Assembly: GCF_900086595.1 (NCBI RefSeq)
Contig: NZ_LT575472.1
Span: 634,579 to 698,578, forward strand
From: Clostridium nigeriense
GTDB lineage: Bacteria > Bacillota > Clostridia > Clostridiales > Clostridiaceae
DNA: 64,000 bases
Direction: 5' to 3'
The notes beneath the pieces are model-generated. The model had not been told where the DNA came from and did no database searches. It saw nothing but the letters and a program-made list of their open reading frames with translations. Position 1 is the first letter of the stretch. Each line of letters starts with the position of its first letter. This document shows, piece by piece, positions 8,781 through 17,582 of this stretch. The translations under genes were made by a program, and so were the position numbers.

Positions 8781-8868
8781 TTAAGCTATAAAAATAGAAT
8801 GATTTCTTATTTATTTTGTCTCTTGGCAACGTTGGTATATTGAGTAAGAATATGTTAGAATATGCTTG

Positions 8869-8877
8869 TGGTATAAT
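8869..8877 (+). promoter_or_regulatory. Extended -10 promoter of the LprI-like gene
   Basis: TGGTATAAT is an extended -10 element. It lies 25 bases before the chosen ATG at 8903, which supports that start over an in-frame ATG at 8816 located upstream of the promoter. No good -35 is seen. Confidence 0.5.
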
Positions 8878-8902
8878 AAAATCATCCATAGGAGAGAAAA
8901 GT

Positions 8903-9427
8903 ATGAGTAAGTTTATGAAGAGTATAATTTGTATTATAGGTATATGTGTATTATTACTAGGGGGATGTAGCAATAATACAAGTGAAAATAGAGGACAGAC
9001 TATCAGAAAAGAAGGTGAAGTAGCTTCTACAGATAAGATAGAGAATAAAATTGAAGAAACAACTTCAAATAAGGATATTTATTTAGAAAAGTTAAATCAC
9101 TTAGAAGATAGTTTAAATAAATCATTAAAGGATAAGTATGATAGTGGCATAACATTACAAATGCTTGAAGCTGCTTCTGAGGAATTTGAAGAATGGGATT
9201 ATATGTTAAATGAGATATATTCCAAACTGAAAGAACAATTAACGGAAGAAGAAATGAATAAATTAACTCAAGAAGAACTTAAGTGGATTGAGACTAGGGA
9301 CGAAAAAAGTAAAGCGGCTGATGACGGCTTTGAAGATGGATCTATTGCTCCAGTACTAAGATTAATGAGTTTAGTATCAAGTACTAAGGAAAGATGTTAT
9401 GAACTAGTAAATCAATACATGAAATAA
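8903..9427 (+). CDS. Lipoprotein with LprI-like (DUF1311) domain
   Basis: This 174-residue secreted lipoprotein has a signal peptide with lipobox LLGGC. A charged low-complexity linker (about residues 24-60) leads to a helical C-terminal domain with the LprI/DUF1311 pattern: MLNEIYSKLKEQL, then QEELKWIETRDEK. The family includes lysozyme-inhibitor-like proteins. The domain's usual cysteines are mostly absent here, so lysozyme inhibition should not be assumed. I chose ATG 8903 because GGAGAG precedes it and an extended -10 lies just upstream. A GTG-started ZIP transporter gene follows 23 bases later. Confidence 0.75.
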   Translation: MSKFMKSIICIIGICVLLLGGCSNNTSENRGQTIRKEGEVASTDKIENKIEETTSNKDIYLEKLNHLEDSLNKSLKDKYDSGITLQMLEAASEEFEEWDYMLNEIYSKLKEQLTEEEMNKLTQEELKWIETRDEKSKAADDGFEDGSIAPVLRLMSLVSSTKERCYELVNQYMK

Positions 9428-9450
9428 TATTAAAAAAAGGAGGAAACATA

Positions 9451-10230
9451 GTGAATATTTTAATAGGAATTCTAATACCATTTTTAGGTACATCATTAGG
9501 TGCAGCCTGTGTTTATGCAATGAAGAAAGAAATGAATAAAAAAATTAATAAAATACTTCTTGGTTTTGCATCAGGAGTTATGATAGCTGCATCAGTATGG
9601 TCATTAATTATTCCTTCTATAGATATGTCTCAAGATATGGGGAAATTATCATTTATTCCAGCTGCAGTTGGAATACTTGTTGGAATTATGTTTTTGTATT
9701 CTTTGGATAAAATAATTCCACATATGCATATTATCGATAAAAAAGAAGAAGGAACAAAAAAATATAAATTAAGTAAAACTACAAAACTTGTATTATCAGT
9801 AGTAATTCATAATATTCCAGAGGGAATGGCTATAGGAATTGTTTTTGCAGCAGTTATGAATGAAGGTAATGCAATAACTATTGCATCAGCTCTTGCCCTT
9901 TCTATAGGAATAGCAATTCAAAACTTTCCAGAAGGTGCAATAATTTCAATGCCTCTTAAGAGTGAAGGACTAAGTAAAAATAAGTCTTTTATTTATGGAG
10001 TTTTATCTGGGATAGTAGAGCCAATAGCAGCAGTAATTACAATAATATTTTCTAGTGTTATTACACCAATGATGCCATATCTTCTTTCTTTCGCAGCAGG
10101 AGCAATGATTTTTGTTGTAGTAGAAGAATTAATACCAGAGGCAGCAGAAGATAATTTTTCTGATATTAGTGCAATAGCCTTTGCAATAGGATTTGTGATT
10201 ATGATGATATTAGATGTAGCATTATCATAA
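9451..10230 (+). CDS. ZIP-family divalent metal transporter (ZupT-like)
   Basis: This 259-residue membrane protein has about eight transmembrane segments. The two metal-coordinating helices are evident: IHNIPEGMAIG (TM4) and QNFPEGAIISMP (TM5), the binuclear centre of the ZIP family. It would import zinc, iron or manganese down a gradient. It starts with GTG after an AAAGGAGGAAA site, which is well placed. The cytosolic loop between TM3 and TM4 has a short histidine stretch (HMHIIDKKEEG), as is common. Co-transcription with the lipoprotein gene is likely because the gap is 23 bases and holds no terminator. Confidence 0.88.
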   Translation: MNILIGILIPFLGTSLGAACVYAMKKEMNKKINKILLGFASGVMIAASVWSLIIPSIDMSQDMGKLSFIPAAVGILVGIMFLYSLDKIIPHMHIIDKKEEGTKKYKLSKTTKLVLSVVIHNIPEGMAIGIVFAAVMNEGNAITIASALALSIGIAIQNFPEGAIISMPLKSEGLSKNKSFIYGVLSGIVEPIAAVITIIFSSVITPMMPYLLSFAAGAMIFVVVEELIPEAAEDNFSDISAIAFAIGFVIMMILDVALS

Positions 10231-10270
10231 TTTAAGAATAGAACAAGTTATAAAATGAAATATGTATGAT

Positions 10271-10304
10271 AAAAAGAAGGGTAATAATTAGCCTTCTTTT
10301 TTAT
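10271..10304 (+). terminator. Terminator after the ZIP gene
   Basis: AAAAGAAGG and CCTTCTTTT arms enclose an 11-base loop, followed by a run of T residues. Confidence 0.8.
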
Positions 10305-10501
10305 TAATAAATAATTTCATAGCCTATTTTAATGAACTATATAGTAATTACTTTATTTGAAGTTTTAGATAAAGCTATAGTTGATTATTTATTATTTAAA
10401 GATAAAGAGAGATAATTGCAAAGTAAAACTTTATAAAATATAATATAAAAAGATAATTAGAACTTAATAAGCTAATTTACATTGGAGTAAGGAGTGTATT
10501 T

Positions 10502-10684
10502 ATGTTTAATAAAGATGAACTTCAAATTATTAATGAAGCTATGAAAATATATGAAGAAAAAACTACAAAGCTTTTAGAAGCTAGCACTAATAATAAAGAC
10601 AAAATGGTTGCTTATAATAGAAAGCAAAAAAAGATTTGGTTACTTCAAAATAAACTTAAAAAATTAATAGAAGAAAATAAATAG
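10502..10684 (+). CDS. Small charged helical protein of unknown function
   Basis: This 60-residue protein has no recognised domain. It is Lys/Glu-rich, has no signal peptide or membrane segment, and its heptad-like leucines and isoleucines suggest a long helix or coiled coil (about residues 5-58). A good GGAGTAAGGAG ribosome site precedes its ATG, and a strong terminator follows 20 bases after the stop. This makes a real monocistronic gene likely. The 271 bases before it hold the ZIP terminator and AT-rich DNA without a clear promoter. Confidence 0.65.
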   Translation: MFNKDELQIINEAMKIYEEKTTKLLEASTNNKDKMVAYNRKQKKIWLLQNKLKKLIEENK

Positions 10685-10704
10685 ATTTTAATTTTAGAAT
10701 ACTT

Positions 10705-10737
10705 AAGAAAGTTATATATATAACTTTCTTTTTTTAT
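10705..10737 (+). terminator. Terminator after the small protein gene
   Basis: A near-perfect palindrome (AAGAAAGTTATAT with ATATAACTTTCTT) runs directly into seven T residues. Confidence 0.85.
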
Positions 10738-10814
10738 TTGTTATTGGTAAAATGAGGATAATTTTATAACTAGAAGATTATATATTAATGAGAGTAGAAT
10801 AAGGAGTGTAAATC

Positions 10815-11372
10815 ATGACTGAAAAGGAAAAAATGCTAAGAGGTGATTGGTATGTTTCTTTGGGAGAAGAATTATTTAATGAGAGACAACATGCTAATGA
10901 AATATTATTTGAATATAACTCGTTACATCCTAAAGAAGTGGAAAAAAGAATGGAATTACTAAGAGGATTATTTGGTGAGTCACCTGAGGAGTTTTTTATA
11001 GAACAACCCTTTAAATGTGCTTATGGATATAATATTCACTGGGGAGAAAAGTCATTTGCAAATTATAATTGCACAATAATAGATTCAGGAAGAGTAACAA
11101 TAGGAAAGAATGTTATGATTGGACCAAATGTAAATATATTTACTGCAAATCATGCTTTAGCTATTAAAGATAGAATGGCAGGGCTAGAATATGCTGATCC
11201 AGTAGATATAGGAGATGGAGTGTGGATAGGTGGAGGAACCACTATTAATCCAGGAGTAAAGATAGGAAAAAATTCAGTTATTGGGTCAGGAAGTGTTGTA
11301 ACTAAAAGTATTCCAGAGAATGTTTTGGCAGTAGGAAATCCATGTAGAGTGATAAAAAAATTGGACAAGTAA
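10815..11372 (+). CDS. Maltose/galactoside O-acetyltransferase family protein
   Basis: A 185-residue acetyl-CoA-dependent sugar O-acetyltransferase of the LacA/Maa/NodL group. The N-terminal Maa helical domain (EKEKMLRGDWY) is followed by a left-handed beta helix of hexapeptide repeats (IGKNVMIGPNVNIF, GVKIGKNSVIGSG). The catalytic histidine is H113 in TANHALAIKDRM. It has a clear AAGGAG site and is transcribed alone, converging on thrS. These enzymes often detoxify non-metabolised sugars, so the in vivo acceptor cannot be told from sequence. Confidence 0.9.
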   Translation: MTEKEKMLRGDWYVSLGEELFNERQHANEILFEYNSLHPKEVEKRMELLRGLFGESPEEFFIEQPFKCAYGYNIHWGEKSFANYNCTIIDSGRVTIGKNVMIGPNVNIFTANHALAIKDRMAGLEYADPVDIGDGVWIGGGTTINPGVKIGKNSVIGSGSVVTKSIPENVLAVGNPCRVIKKLDK

Positions 11373-11465
11373 TCATAATCAATAAAATATAGATTATATA
11401 TAAGGGAAGAGAATTATCTATGGGTAAAAAGAATATTTCATAAAAAAGAGAAAAATTCTAGATTA

Positions 11466-11504
11466 AGAGGGCACTGAAAAATTTAAAGTTTTTCAGTGCC
11501 CTCT
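11466..11504. terminator. Strong hairpin between convergent genes
   Basis: A perfect 16-bp stem (AGAGGGCACTGAAAAA and its complement, 11466-11481 and 11489-11504) with a 7-base loop lies between the acetyltransferase gene and the converging thrS. Neither side has a long T-run, so it may act as a terminator on both strands or as an RNA 3' end protector. Confidence 0.6.
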
Positions 11505-11585
11505 GCAAGAAAATTCTATTTATTTTCTAAAAATCCTCTGAATCGGATTTTTTACCTGCATTATAAATTCTACATTGTACATTAA

Positions 11586-13523
11586 TTAGTTTTCTTTGTT
11601 AGCTATTTCAAGAATTAATCTATTCTTTAATTCAGCAACTGAAACTGGACCTTCTTCTCCATTTTTTCTGCTTCTTACTGAAGCTTCATTGTTAGCAGCT
11701 TCTTTTTCACCAACAACTAGAATGTAAGGTATTCTCTCAAGTCTAGCTTCTCTAATTTTATAACCGATTTTTTCAGCTCTATAGTCTCCAGAAATTCTTA
11801 TTCCTGCATTTTTAAAATCTCTAACTATTGATTCAGCATAGTCATTATATTTATCAGAAATAGGTAAAACTATTGCTTGTGTTGGAGCTAGCCAAGTTGG
11901 GAATGCACCAGCATATTTTTCAATAAGCATAGCTAGAGTTCTTTCATAGCATCCAATTGAAGATCTATGAATTATATATGGGCGTTTCTTATTTCCGTCT
12001 TTATCTATATAAGTCATATCAAATCTTTCTGCAAGAGCGAAGTCAATTTGGATAGTTATTATTGTATCTTCTTTTCCATGAACGTTTTTGAATTGGATGT
12101 CTAGCTTTGGTCCGTAGAATGCAGCTTCACCTTCAGCTTCAACATAATCAATTCCAAGGTGATCTAAGATACCCTTCATTAATACTTGAGTTTCTTCCCA
12201 AGCTTCTGGATTGTTTATATATTTTTCAGTATTATTTGGATCCCATTTAGAGAATCTAAATGAAATGTCTCCATCTATACCTAAAGTACTCATTATATGG
12301 TTGATTAATTCAACACATCCTTTAAATTCTTCTTCAATTTGATCAGGTCTACAAACTATATGACCATCTGATAATGTAAATTGTCTAACACGAATTAATC
12401 CATGCATTTCACCAGATGATTCATTTCTATATAAAGTAGAAGTTTCAGCATATCTTATAGGCAATTCTCTATATGAATGTTGTTCTGCATTATAAATTGT
12501 ATATTGGAATGGGCAAGTCATAGGTCTTAGAGCCATTATTTCAGGATCTTTTTCTTCATCTCCTAAAACAAACATCCCATCTTTATAGTGATCCCAGTGT
12601 CCAGAAACTTTAAATAAATCGTTCTTTGACATTGAAGGAGTCTTTGTAAATACATAACCTCTCTTTTCTTCTTCATCTTCAACCCATCTTTGAAGAAGTT
12701 GAATTATTTTCGCACCCTTAGGCATTATAAGAGGTAATCCTTGACCTACTTTTTCATCAGTAGTGAAGATTTTAAGTTCTCTTCCTAGTTTATTGTGGTC
12801 TCTCTTTTTAGCTTCTTCTAAAGCCTCTAAATGAGCATCTAAATCAGATTTCTTTAGGAATGCAGTTCCATATACTCTTGAAAGCATTTTGTTCTTTTCA
12901 TCGCCTTTCCAGTAGGCACCAGCACTTCTAAGAAGTTTAATAGCCTTAACTGGTTTTAAAGAAATTAAGTGAGGTCCTGCACATAAATCTACAAAATCAC
13001 CCATTTTATAGAATGATATAACTTCATCTTCCCCTAAATCATTTATTAACTCAACCTTATATGGTTCATTAGCATCTTCCATAAGTTTTAGAGCTTCAGC
13101 TCTTGGTAGTTCAAATCTTTCAATAGAAGGATTTTCTTTTATTATTTTTCTCATTTCATCTTCAATTTTTACTAAATCATCAGCACTAAATGAGTTTTCA
13201 ACATCAAAGTCATAGTAGAAGCCATCGTTTATAGCAGGTCCTATAGCTAATTTAGCGTTTGGATATAATCTTTTTACTGCATAAGCAAGTACATGAGATA
13301 TACTATGTCTTAATGCATTCTTACCTTCCTCTGAGTCAAAAGTACATATAGCAAGGTCGCTATCTTCATTAACTACATAACGTAAGTCAACAACCTTTCC
13401 ATTAACTATTCCACAACAAGCATTTCTTGCTAAGCCCTCGCTAATTGATTTAGCAATATCTAAAACAGAAATACCAGCTTCAAATTCTTTTACTGATCCA
13501 TCTTTTAAAGTGATTTTAATCAT
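11586..13523 (-). CDS. thrS: Threonyl-tRNA synthetase
   Basis: Class II synthetase charging tRNA-Thr. The chosen 645-residue protein begins MIKITLKDGS; a longer frame from 13541 is open, but the GGGAG site sits 8 bases before ATG 13523. Domains in order are TGS (about 1-62), the editing domain with HSISHVLAYAV and later DLCAGPHL metal residues (about 65-225), the class II core with the zinc cysteine in RPMTCPFQ and motif 2/3 arginines, and the anticodon-binding domain (about 540-640). It is preceded by a threonine T-box, so its expression should rise when tRNA-Thr is uncharged. Confidence 0.96.
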   Translation of the reverse strand: MIKITLKDGSVKEFEAGISVLDIAKSISEGLARNACCGIVNGKVVDLRYVVNEDSDLAICTFDSEEGKNALRHSISHVLAYAVKRLYPNAKLAIGPAINDGFYYDFDVENSFSADDLVKIEDEMRKIIKENPSIERFELPRAEALKLMEDANEPYKVELINDLGEDEVISFYKMGDFVDLCAGPHLISLKPVKAIKLLRSAGAYWKGDEKNKMLSRVYGTAFLKKSDLDAHLEALEEAKKRDHNKLGRELKIFTTDEKVGQGLPLIMPKGAKIIQLLQRWVEDEEEKRGYVFTKTPSMSKNDLFKVSGHWDHYKDGMFVLGDEEKDPEIMALRPMTCPFQYTIYNAEQHSYRELPIRYAETSTLYRNESSGEMHGLIRVRQFTLSDGHIVCRPDQIEEEFKGCVELINHIMSTLGIDGDISFRFSKWDPNNTEKYINNPEAWEETQVLMKGILDHLGIDYVEAEGEAAFYGPKLDIQFKNVHGKEDTIITIQIDFALAERFDMTYIDKDGNKKRPYIIHRSSIGCYERTLAMLIEKYAGAFPTWLAPTQAIVLPISDKYNDYAESIVRDFKNAGIRISGDYRAEKIGYKIREARLERIPYILVVGEKEAANNEASVRSRKNGEEGPVSVAELKNRLILEIANKEN

Positions 13524-13572
13524 ACTTATTACTCCCTTCATAGTGTTTTTAATTAATTTTGGTTTACAAAAT

Positions 13573-13826
13573 AAAAAACTCTCGTCCCATCTATATAAAA
13601 TAGAAGGGACGAGAGTAAAAATTCTAATTTTCCCGCGGTTCCACCCTTAGTTGCCTAAAATATAGGCCTCTTAAGATATCGTAACGTGATATTAAACGGA
13701 CTGTATTAAAGTCACTCAGAGGTGGTCTTCAACTAGATTCAAATAAGATAATTTCACCAAACATATCTCTCTCTGAAATTGAAAATTAGTTTACTCTTCT
13801 CTTCAACGTTTTAAAATATTTGTAAT
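13573..13826 (-). ncRNA. T-box leader of thrS, with terminator
   Basis: Read on the minus strand, the leader contains the T-box sequence AGGGTGGAACCGCGGG at about 13648-13633. A terminator with an 11-bp GC-rich stem and T-run follows (13616-13573). The stem I region carries GAAGACCACC near 13730, where ACC is a plausible threonine specifier codon. Uncharged tRNA-Thr would stabilise the antiterminator and allow thrS transcription. Confidence 0.93.
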
Positions 13827-13830
13827 TTAT

Positions 13831-13859
13831 ATTATAGTTATGTAATATACCTATGTCAA
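13831..13859 (-). promoter_or_regulatory. thrS promoter
   Basis: On the minus strand, TTGACA (13859-13854), a 17-base spacer and TATAAT (13836-13831) form a consensus promoter just before the T-box leader. Confidence 0.88.
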
Positions 13860-13900
13860 CTCCTAATATATATTTTAAATATTATAATTAAATTTTAAAA

Positions 13901-13919
13901 CCACCAGCTAGGCTGGTGG
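13901..13919 (-). terminator. Hairpin downstream of the HNH gene
   Basis: CCACCAGC and GCTGGTGG form an 8-bp GC-rich stem with a 3-base loop. It lies about 90 bases after the minus-strand HNH gene and is followed on that strand by TTTTAAAATTT. It could also work on the plus strand, where ACTTTTATTTT follows. Confidence 0.65.
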
Positions 13920-14011
13920 ACTTTTATTTTAAGTTCATCATACTTCAATTACTATATTAATTTATAGAAGAATATGAAATTATTATAAGAAATTGAATAT
14001 AAAAGAATATT

Positions 14012-14428
14012 TTAGCTAATATTAATATTATGATAAAGACGTTCTAGTTCGATTTCTTGAAGTATATTATAGGAGTATAGTTTACCACCCATAAGGTTTT
14101 TAATTATTTCCTTTTTAGAATAACCTTCTTTATAAAGCCTTAATTTTTTTATAAGCTTTTTTAGTGAAGAATTAGTCATTCCTAAAAGGTTATAAAGTTC
14201 CTTAGCTGTATAATAGTCCTTAGGCAAAAGCTTAAATAGCTTTTTTTGCATTTCAAGTTTATATTTAATATCTGTTTCTATACAGCTATGAGGGCCATTC
14301 TTTCCTCTATGGTGGTAGTTACAAAGATACTTATAATTTAATTTAATATCGTAACCACCTTCGTGTTTATGAACTATATGATGTATGTCCGCTGTTGATC
14401 CACAAATTTCGCAGTGGTACAAAGTCAT
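14012..14428 (-). CDS. HNH-type zinc-binding protein, putative endonuclease
   Basis: This 138-residue protein has an N-terminal HNH-like module: CEICG, then DIHHIVHKHEGG, then LCNYHHRGKNGPHSC, giving paired cysteines, the His-His pair and a second Cys/His cluster. The C-terminal half is helical and basic, with TAKELYNLLGMTNSSLKKLI resembling a helix-turn-helix. A nuclease that binds DNA is a reasonable guess, but no partner genes are present. It stands alone, divergent from an unknown gene, and has an AAAGGAGG site overlapping its promoter region. Similar small HNH genes occur singly in clostridial chromosomes. Confidence 0.7.
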   Translation of the reverse strand: MTLYHCEICGSTADIHHIVHKHEGGYDIKLNYKYLCNYHHRGKNGPHSCIETDIKYKLEMQKKLFKLLPKDYYTAKELYNLLGMTNSSLKKLIKKLRLYKEGYSKKEIIKNLMGGKLYSYNILQEIELERLYHNINIS

Positions 14429-14557
14429 GCCTCCTTTATATATCTTTAAATATATTATATATATTTTTTTATCAATAATCTACATAGTTAAGTTTTTATA
14501 ATATTAAAATTTTAGTTTAAAAGTGTTTAAAGTTACTTTGTTTTCTGTAAAAATACT

Positions 14558-14602
14558 TGAAAATAGGGTAAAATATACTATATAATATATGTATAGTATA
14601 TT
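14558..14602 (+). promoter_or_regulatory. Promoter framed by an inverted repeat
   Basis: TTGAAA (14558-14563), a 17-base spacer and TATAAT (14581-14586) form a promoter for the gene at 14633. A perfect 10-bp inverted repeat (AATATACTAT at 14572-14581, ATAGTATATT at 14593-14602) surrounds the -10, which could be an operator. Confidence 0.55.
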
Positions 14603-14632
14603 TTATTACGGAACTGAAAGAAAGGTGATACG

Positions 14633-15307
14633 GTGAGGCATAATTATGATTCCTTTGATTATTGGGAGGAACTAATTAATGAAAATAAAACTATAAGAGG
14701 TCATATGTTTATGGATAGATTGCCTGATAAAAAGAGCATATACATCCATAGTTTAGTATTCTGTAAAAATAATGGACTTAATAATATATGGTCTTACTTT
14801 CCCAACGAAAGAAGCCTGTTAGGATATATTCAATATTCATTTTTGCAAGAAGCGTTTTATAAATGGATTTATGGAAAAGAAAGATTAGTTGTAAGTGTAC
14901 CTAATGTTCCTGTTGAAAGAATAATTTCTGATGGAGAGAAAAACAAAAAGATATCTAAAGAAGAAGCGGAAAATATGAAACGACATTTAAACATGGTGAA
15001 AAGCTATTGGAACTTACCTAAAGATAAATTAATAAGAGAATTAAAAAGATTTTCAAGAGACTTTAACAGAACTTGGTATGGAGATAATAAAGAGTTTTTA
15101 TACTTAAAAATTTTTGATGATCCAAAGGATTTAGGTGAGTTTGTTATTAGTTCAAGCTATATAACTACAACTGAGGAAGATTTTATTGAAAGAACGGGAA
15201 TTAATATAGTTGAGTGGAAAAGTATTTGTGAAAAAGCTCATACAAATAAAAGAGATGGAGAGAAATTTAGAGATATTTTACTGAAATCACTCACAGAAAT
15301 AATATAA
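14633..15307 (+). CDS. Protein of unknown function
   Basis: I do not recognise this 224-residue soluble protein. It starts with GTG behind AAAGGTGA. It is rich in aromatic and charged residues, with no signal peptide or membrane segment. The central part (about residues 105-160) is basic and helical (KEEAENMKRHLNMVKSYWNL, then RFSRDFNRTWYGDNKEF). It has its own promoter with a possible operator, and two tRNA genes follow on the same strand with a separate promoter. Base use is like its neighbours. No mobile-element signals are near, so there is no reason to call it foreign. Confidence 0.7.
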   Translation: MRHNYDSFDYWEELINENKTIRGHMFMDRLPDKKSIYIHSLVFCKNNGLNNIWSYFPNERSLLGYIQYSFLQEAFYKWIYGKERLVVSVPNVPVERIISDGEKNKKISKEEAENMKRHLNMVKSYWNLPKDKLIRELKRFSRDFNRTWYGDNKEFLYLKIFDDPKDLGEFVISSSYITTTEEDFIERTGINIVEWKSICEKAHTNKRDGEKFRDILLKSLTEII

Positions 15308-15322
15308 ATGTAAAACTTATTA

Positions 15323-15352
15323 TTGACAGTAATAGTTAGTGGAATATATAAT
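15323..15352 (+). promoter_or_regulatory. tRNA promoter
   Basis: TTGACA (15323-15328), an 18-base spacer and TATAAT (15347-15352) lie 20 bases before tRNA-Gly. Confidence 0.85.
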
Positions 15353-15371
15353 GTTATTGTCAATAAGCTAC

Positions 15372-15445
15372 GCGGGTGTAGCTCAATGGTAGAGCCCTTG
15401 CCTTCCAAGCAAGTTACGTGAGTTCGATTCTCATCACCCGCTCCA
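15372..15445 (+). tRNA. tRNA-Gly (anticodon TCC)
   Basis: The cloverleaf is complete: acceptor arms GCGGGTG and CACCCGC pair fully, D arm AGCTCAATGGTAGAGC, anticodon loop CTTCCAA giving TCC, T arm GTTCGATTC, and an encoded CCA end. Confidence 0.97.
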
Positions 15446-15450
15446 AATAT

Positions 15451-15526
15451 GCGTTATTAGCTCAGTTGGTAGAGCACCTGACTCTTAATCAGGGTGTCCC
15501 GGGTTCGATCCCCTGATAACGCACCA
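15451..15526 (+). tRNA. tRNA-Lys (anticodon CTT)
   Basis: The acceptor arms GCGTTAT and ATAACGC pair, the anticodon stem CCTGA/TCAGG holds the loop CTCTTAA giving CTT, the T arm is GGGTTCGATCCCC, and CCA is encoded. It follows tRNA-Gly by 5 bases, so both share one transcript. Confidence 0.97.
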
Positions 15527-15528
15527 AA

Positions 15529-15566
15529 CAAGAGGGATTATTTTTTAATCTCTCTTATTTTTTTAA
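15529..15566 (+). terminator. Terminator after the tRNA pair
   Basis: AAGAGGGATTA and TAATCTCTCTT arms form a hairpin followed by ATTTTTTT. Confidence 0.85.
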
Positions 15567-15670
15567 CGTAAATGTATAGAAAAGTGTAAAAAAATTACCC
15601 TTATTATTAATTATTTATACTTTTTTCTTTTAGCTTTGAAGTTTATTAGTAATCAAAGGAGAGACATATT

Positions 15671-16948
15671 TTGAATAACAAAGGTAATGGACTTGCTTTA
15701 ATTCCTTTAGGGGTATTTTTAGTAGTTTATTTAGGAACATCTATATTAGCAAAAGATTTTTATGCTGTATCTGTTATAGTACCCTTTTTAGCAGCAGCAT
15801 TAACAGCGTTAATAATGAATAGAAAAGAAAAGTTTGAAAATAAAATAGAAATTTTTTGTAAAGGTGCAGGAAATACTAATATTTTATTAATGGTACTCAT
15901 ATTTATATTAGCAGGGGCTTTTGCACAGGTTGCTAAGGATATGGGGGCTGTGGATTCAACAGTAAATTTAGGACTTTCGTTACTTCCGAGTAGCCTTTTG
16001 ATACCTGGAATGTTTATTATATCTTGTTTTATAGCATTATCTATAGGAACTTCTATGGGAACTATAGTTGCTCTTATACCAATAGCTGTTGGTATTGCAT
16101 CTAAAATAGGAGTGGATACAGCTTTGGCTGTTGGGGCTGTTGTAAGTGGTTCTATGTTTGGTGATAATCTTTCAATTATATCTGATACTACAATTGCAGC
16201 AACAAGAACTCAAGGATGTGAAATGAAGGATAAATTTAAGATGAACTTTATTATAGTGTTACCAGCAGCAATAATTACAACACTAATATTTATGCTTTTA
16301 TCTAGGAATAGTGCTGTAGTTAGCTTAGGTACGTTGGATTTTAACTTATTTAAAATTTTACCATACATAATAGTAATAGCTACTGCTTTACTTGGAGTAA
16401 ATGTTATAATTGTTCTATTACTTGGAATTTTATCTTCAGGACTAATAGGTTTTTTATTTGGAAGTTTTAATATATTAGGTTTCTTTAATTCTATTTCTAC
16501 TGGAATAGGTGGAATGAGTGAACTGATAATAATATCATTACTTATTGCTGGAACTATAGAAATAATTAAATTTAATGGTGGAATAGATTTTATACTAAAT
16601 AAAGGAATTAAAAATTTTAAAAGTAAAAGAGGAGCGGAATATGGTATTGCTACTTTGGTTAGTTTAGTAGATATATGCACTGCAAATAACACCGTTGCAA
16701 TAGTAACCGTAGGACCTATTGCAAAAGATATTTCAGATAAATTTGAATTAGAACCAAAAAGGGTTGCGGGTATTTTAGATATGTTTTCCTGTGTTTTTCA
16801 AGGGATAATACCTTATGGAGCTCAGTTAATATCAGCAGCAGGACTAGCCGCTATATCTCCTTTTGGAATAATGAAATTTTTATTTTATCCATATCTTATG
16901 GGGATTTGTGCTATAATAGCAATATATATTCACTGGAGAAATAAATAA
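15671..16948 (+). CDS. NhaC-family Na+/H+ antiporter-like transporter
   Basis: This 425-residue polytopic membrane protein has about eleven hydrophobic segments. The pattern ALSIGTSMGTIVALIPI, then GSMFGDNLSIISDTTIAA, is typical of the NhaC family, where the GDN...SDTT region carries residues used for ion transport. It could exchange sodium for protons, or exchange organic anions or amines as some NhaC relatives do. The start is TTG behind AAAGGAGAG, with no better ATG. The gene is monocistronic and ends in a shared bidirectional terminator before ispF. Confidence 0.85.
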   Translation: MNNKGNGLALIPLGVFLVVYLGTSILAKDFYAVSVIVPFLAAALTALIMNRKEKFENKIEIFCKGAGNTNILLMVLIFILAGAFAQVAKDMGAVDSTVNLGLSLLPSSLLIPGMFIISCFIALSIGTSMGTIVALIPIAVGIASKIGVDTALAVGAVVSGSMFGDNLSIISDTTIAATRTQGCEMKDKFKMNFIIVLPAAIITTLIFMLLSRNSAVVSLGTLDFNLFKILPYIIVIATALLGVNVIIVLLLGILSSGLIGFLFGSFNILGFFNSISTGIGGMSELIIISLLIAGTIEIIKFNGGIDFILNKGIKNFKSKRGAEYGIATLVSLVDICTANNTVAIVTVGPIAKDISDKFELEPKRVAGILDMFSCVFQGIIPYGAQLISAAGLAAISPFGIMKFLFYPYLMGICAIIAIYIHWRNK

Positions 16949-16980
16949 AGGCTGTTGTAAAATTAAAATATATAACCAAG

Positions 16981-17018
16981 AAAAAAAGGCCTTGCCATAA
17001 AAAGCAAGGTCTTTTTTT
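16981..17018. terminator. Bidirectional terminator
   Basis: GGCCTTGC and GCAAGGTC form a stem flanked by A and T runs, serving both the plus-strand antiporter gene and the minus-strand ispF. Confidence 0.85.
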
Positions 17019-17023
17019 AATTC

Positions 17024-17500
17024 TTAATTTTTTATTGTAAGTAGGCATATGCTTTGAGAAGAAATACCTTCCCCTGTTCCTGTGAAGCCTAGCCCTTCTT
17101 CTGTGGTTGCTTTTACATTAACTTTAGTTACATCAATTTTTAGAGCTTTTGCTATGTTATCACGCATTTCCATTATAAAGGGAGACATCTTTGGCTTTTG
17201 AGCAATTATAGTAGAATCTATATTATTAATTGAAAATCTATGCTCAGTTAATAATTTCCCTACTTCTTCAAGAAGCTTTATGCTGGATATACCTTTAAAT
17301 TTCATATCAGTGTCAGGGAAGAGAGTTCCTATATCTCCAAGGGCTGAAGCTCCAAGTAGAGAGTCTATAATTGCATGAAGCAAAACATCTGCATCTGAAT
17401 GCCCAAGAAGTCCTTTTTCATATGGAATATTAACTCCACCTATGATAAGGTCTCTTCCTTCTACTAGACGATGTACATCATATCCTAAACCTATTCTCAT
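17024..17500 (-). CDS. ispF: 2-C-methyl-D-erythritol 2,4-cyclodiphosphate synthase
   Basis: Catalyses cyclisation to 2-C-methylerythritol 2,4-cyclodiphosphate in the MEP isoprenoid pathway. The 158-residue length is standard. The metal ligands appear in GLGYDVHRL (D8, H10 region), the [19 protein letters not shown] signature near residues 34-52 is complete, and the C-terminal [16 protein letters not shown] loop is present. The start ATG follows TTGGAGGAA. ispD is not adjacent, so this gene is separate from its usual partner here. Confidence 0.96.
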   Translation of the reverse strand: MRIGLGYDVHRLVEGRDLIIGGVNIPYEKGLLGHSDADVLLHAIIDSLLGASALGDIGTLFPDTDMKFKGISSIKLLEEVGKLLTEHRFSINNIDSTIIAQKPKMSPFIMEMRDNIAKALKIDVTKVNVKATTEEGLGFTGTGEGISSQSICLLTIKN

Positions 17501-17582
17501 TTTTATTCCTCCAAGATTAATTATAGGATTATTTTACCCATATAAAATTATTATTTCAAGGAATAATAATGAAATTTATAAG

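Noticed and set aside
16210..16692. A 160-codon minus-strand frame inside the NhaC-type gene.
   Set aside because: It is antisense to a conserved membrane protein and has no ribosome site, so it is not a gene.
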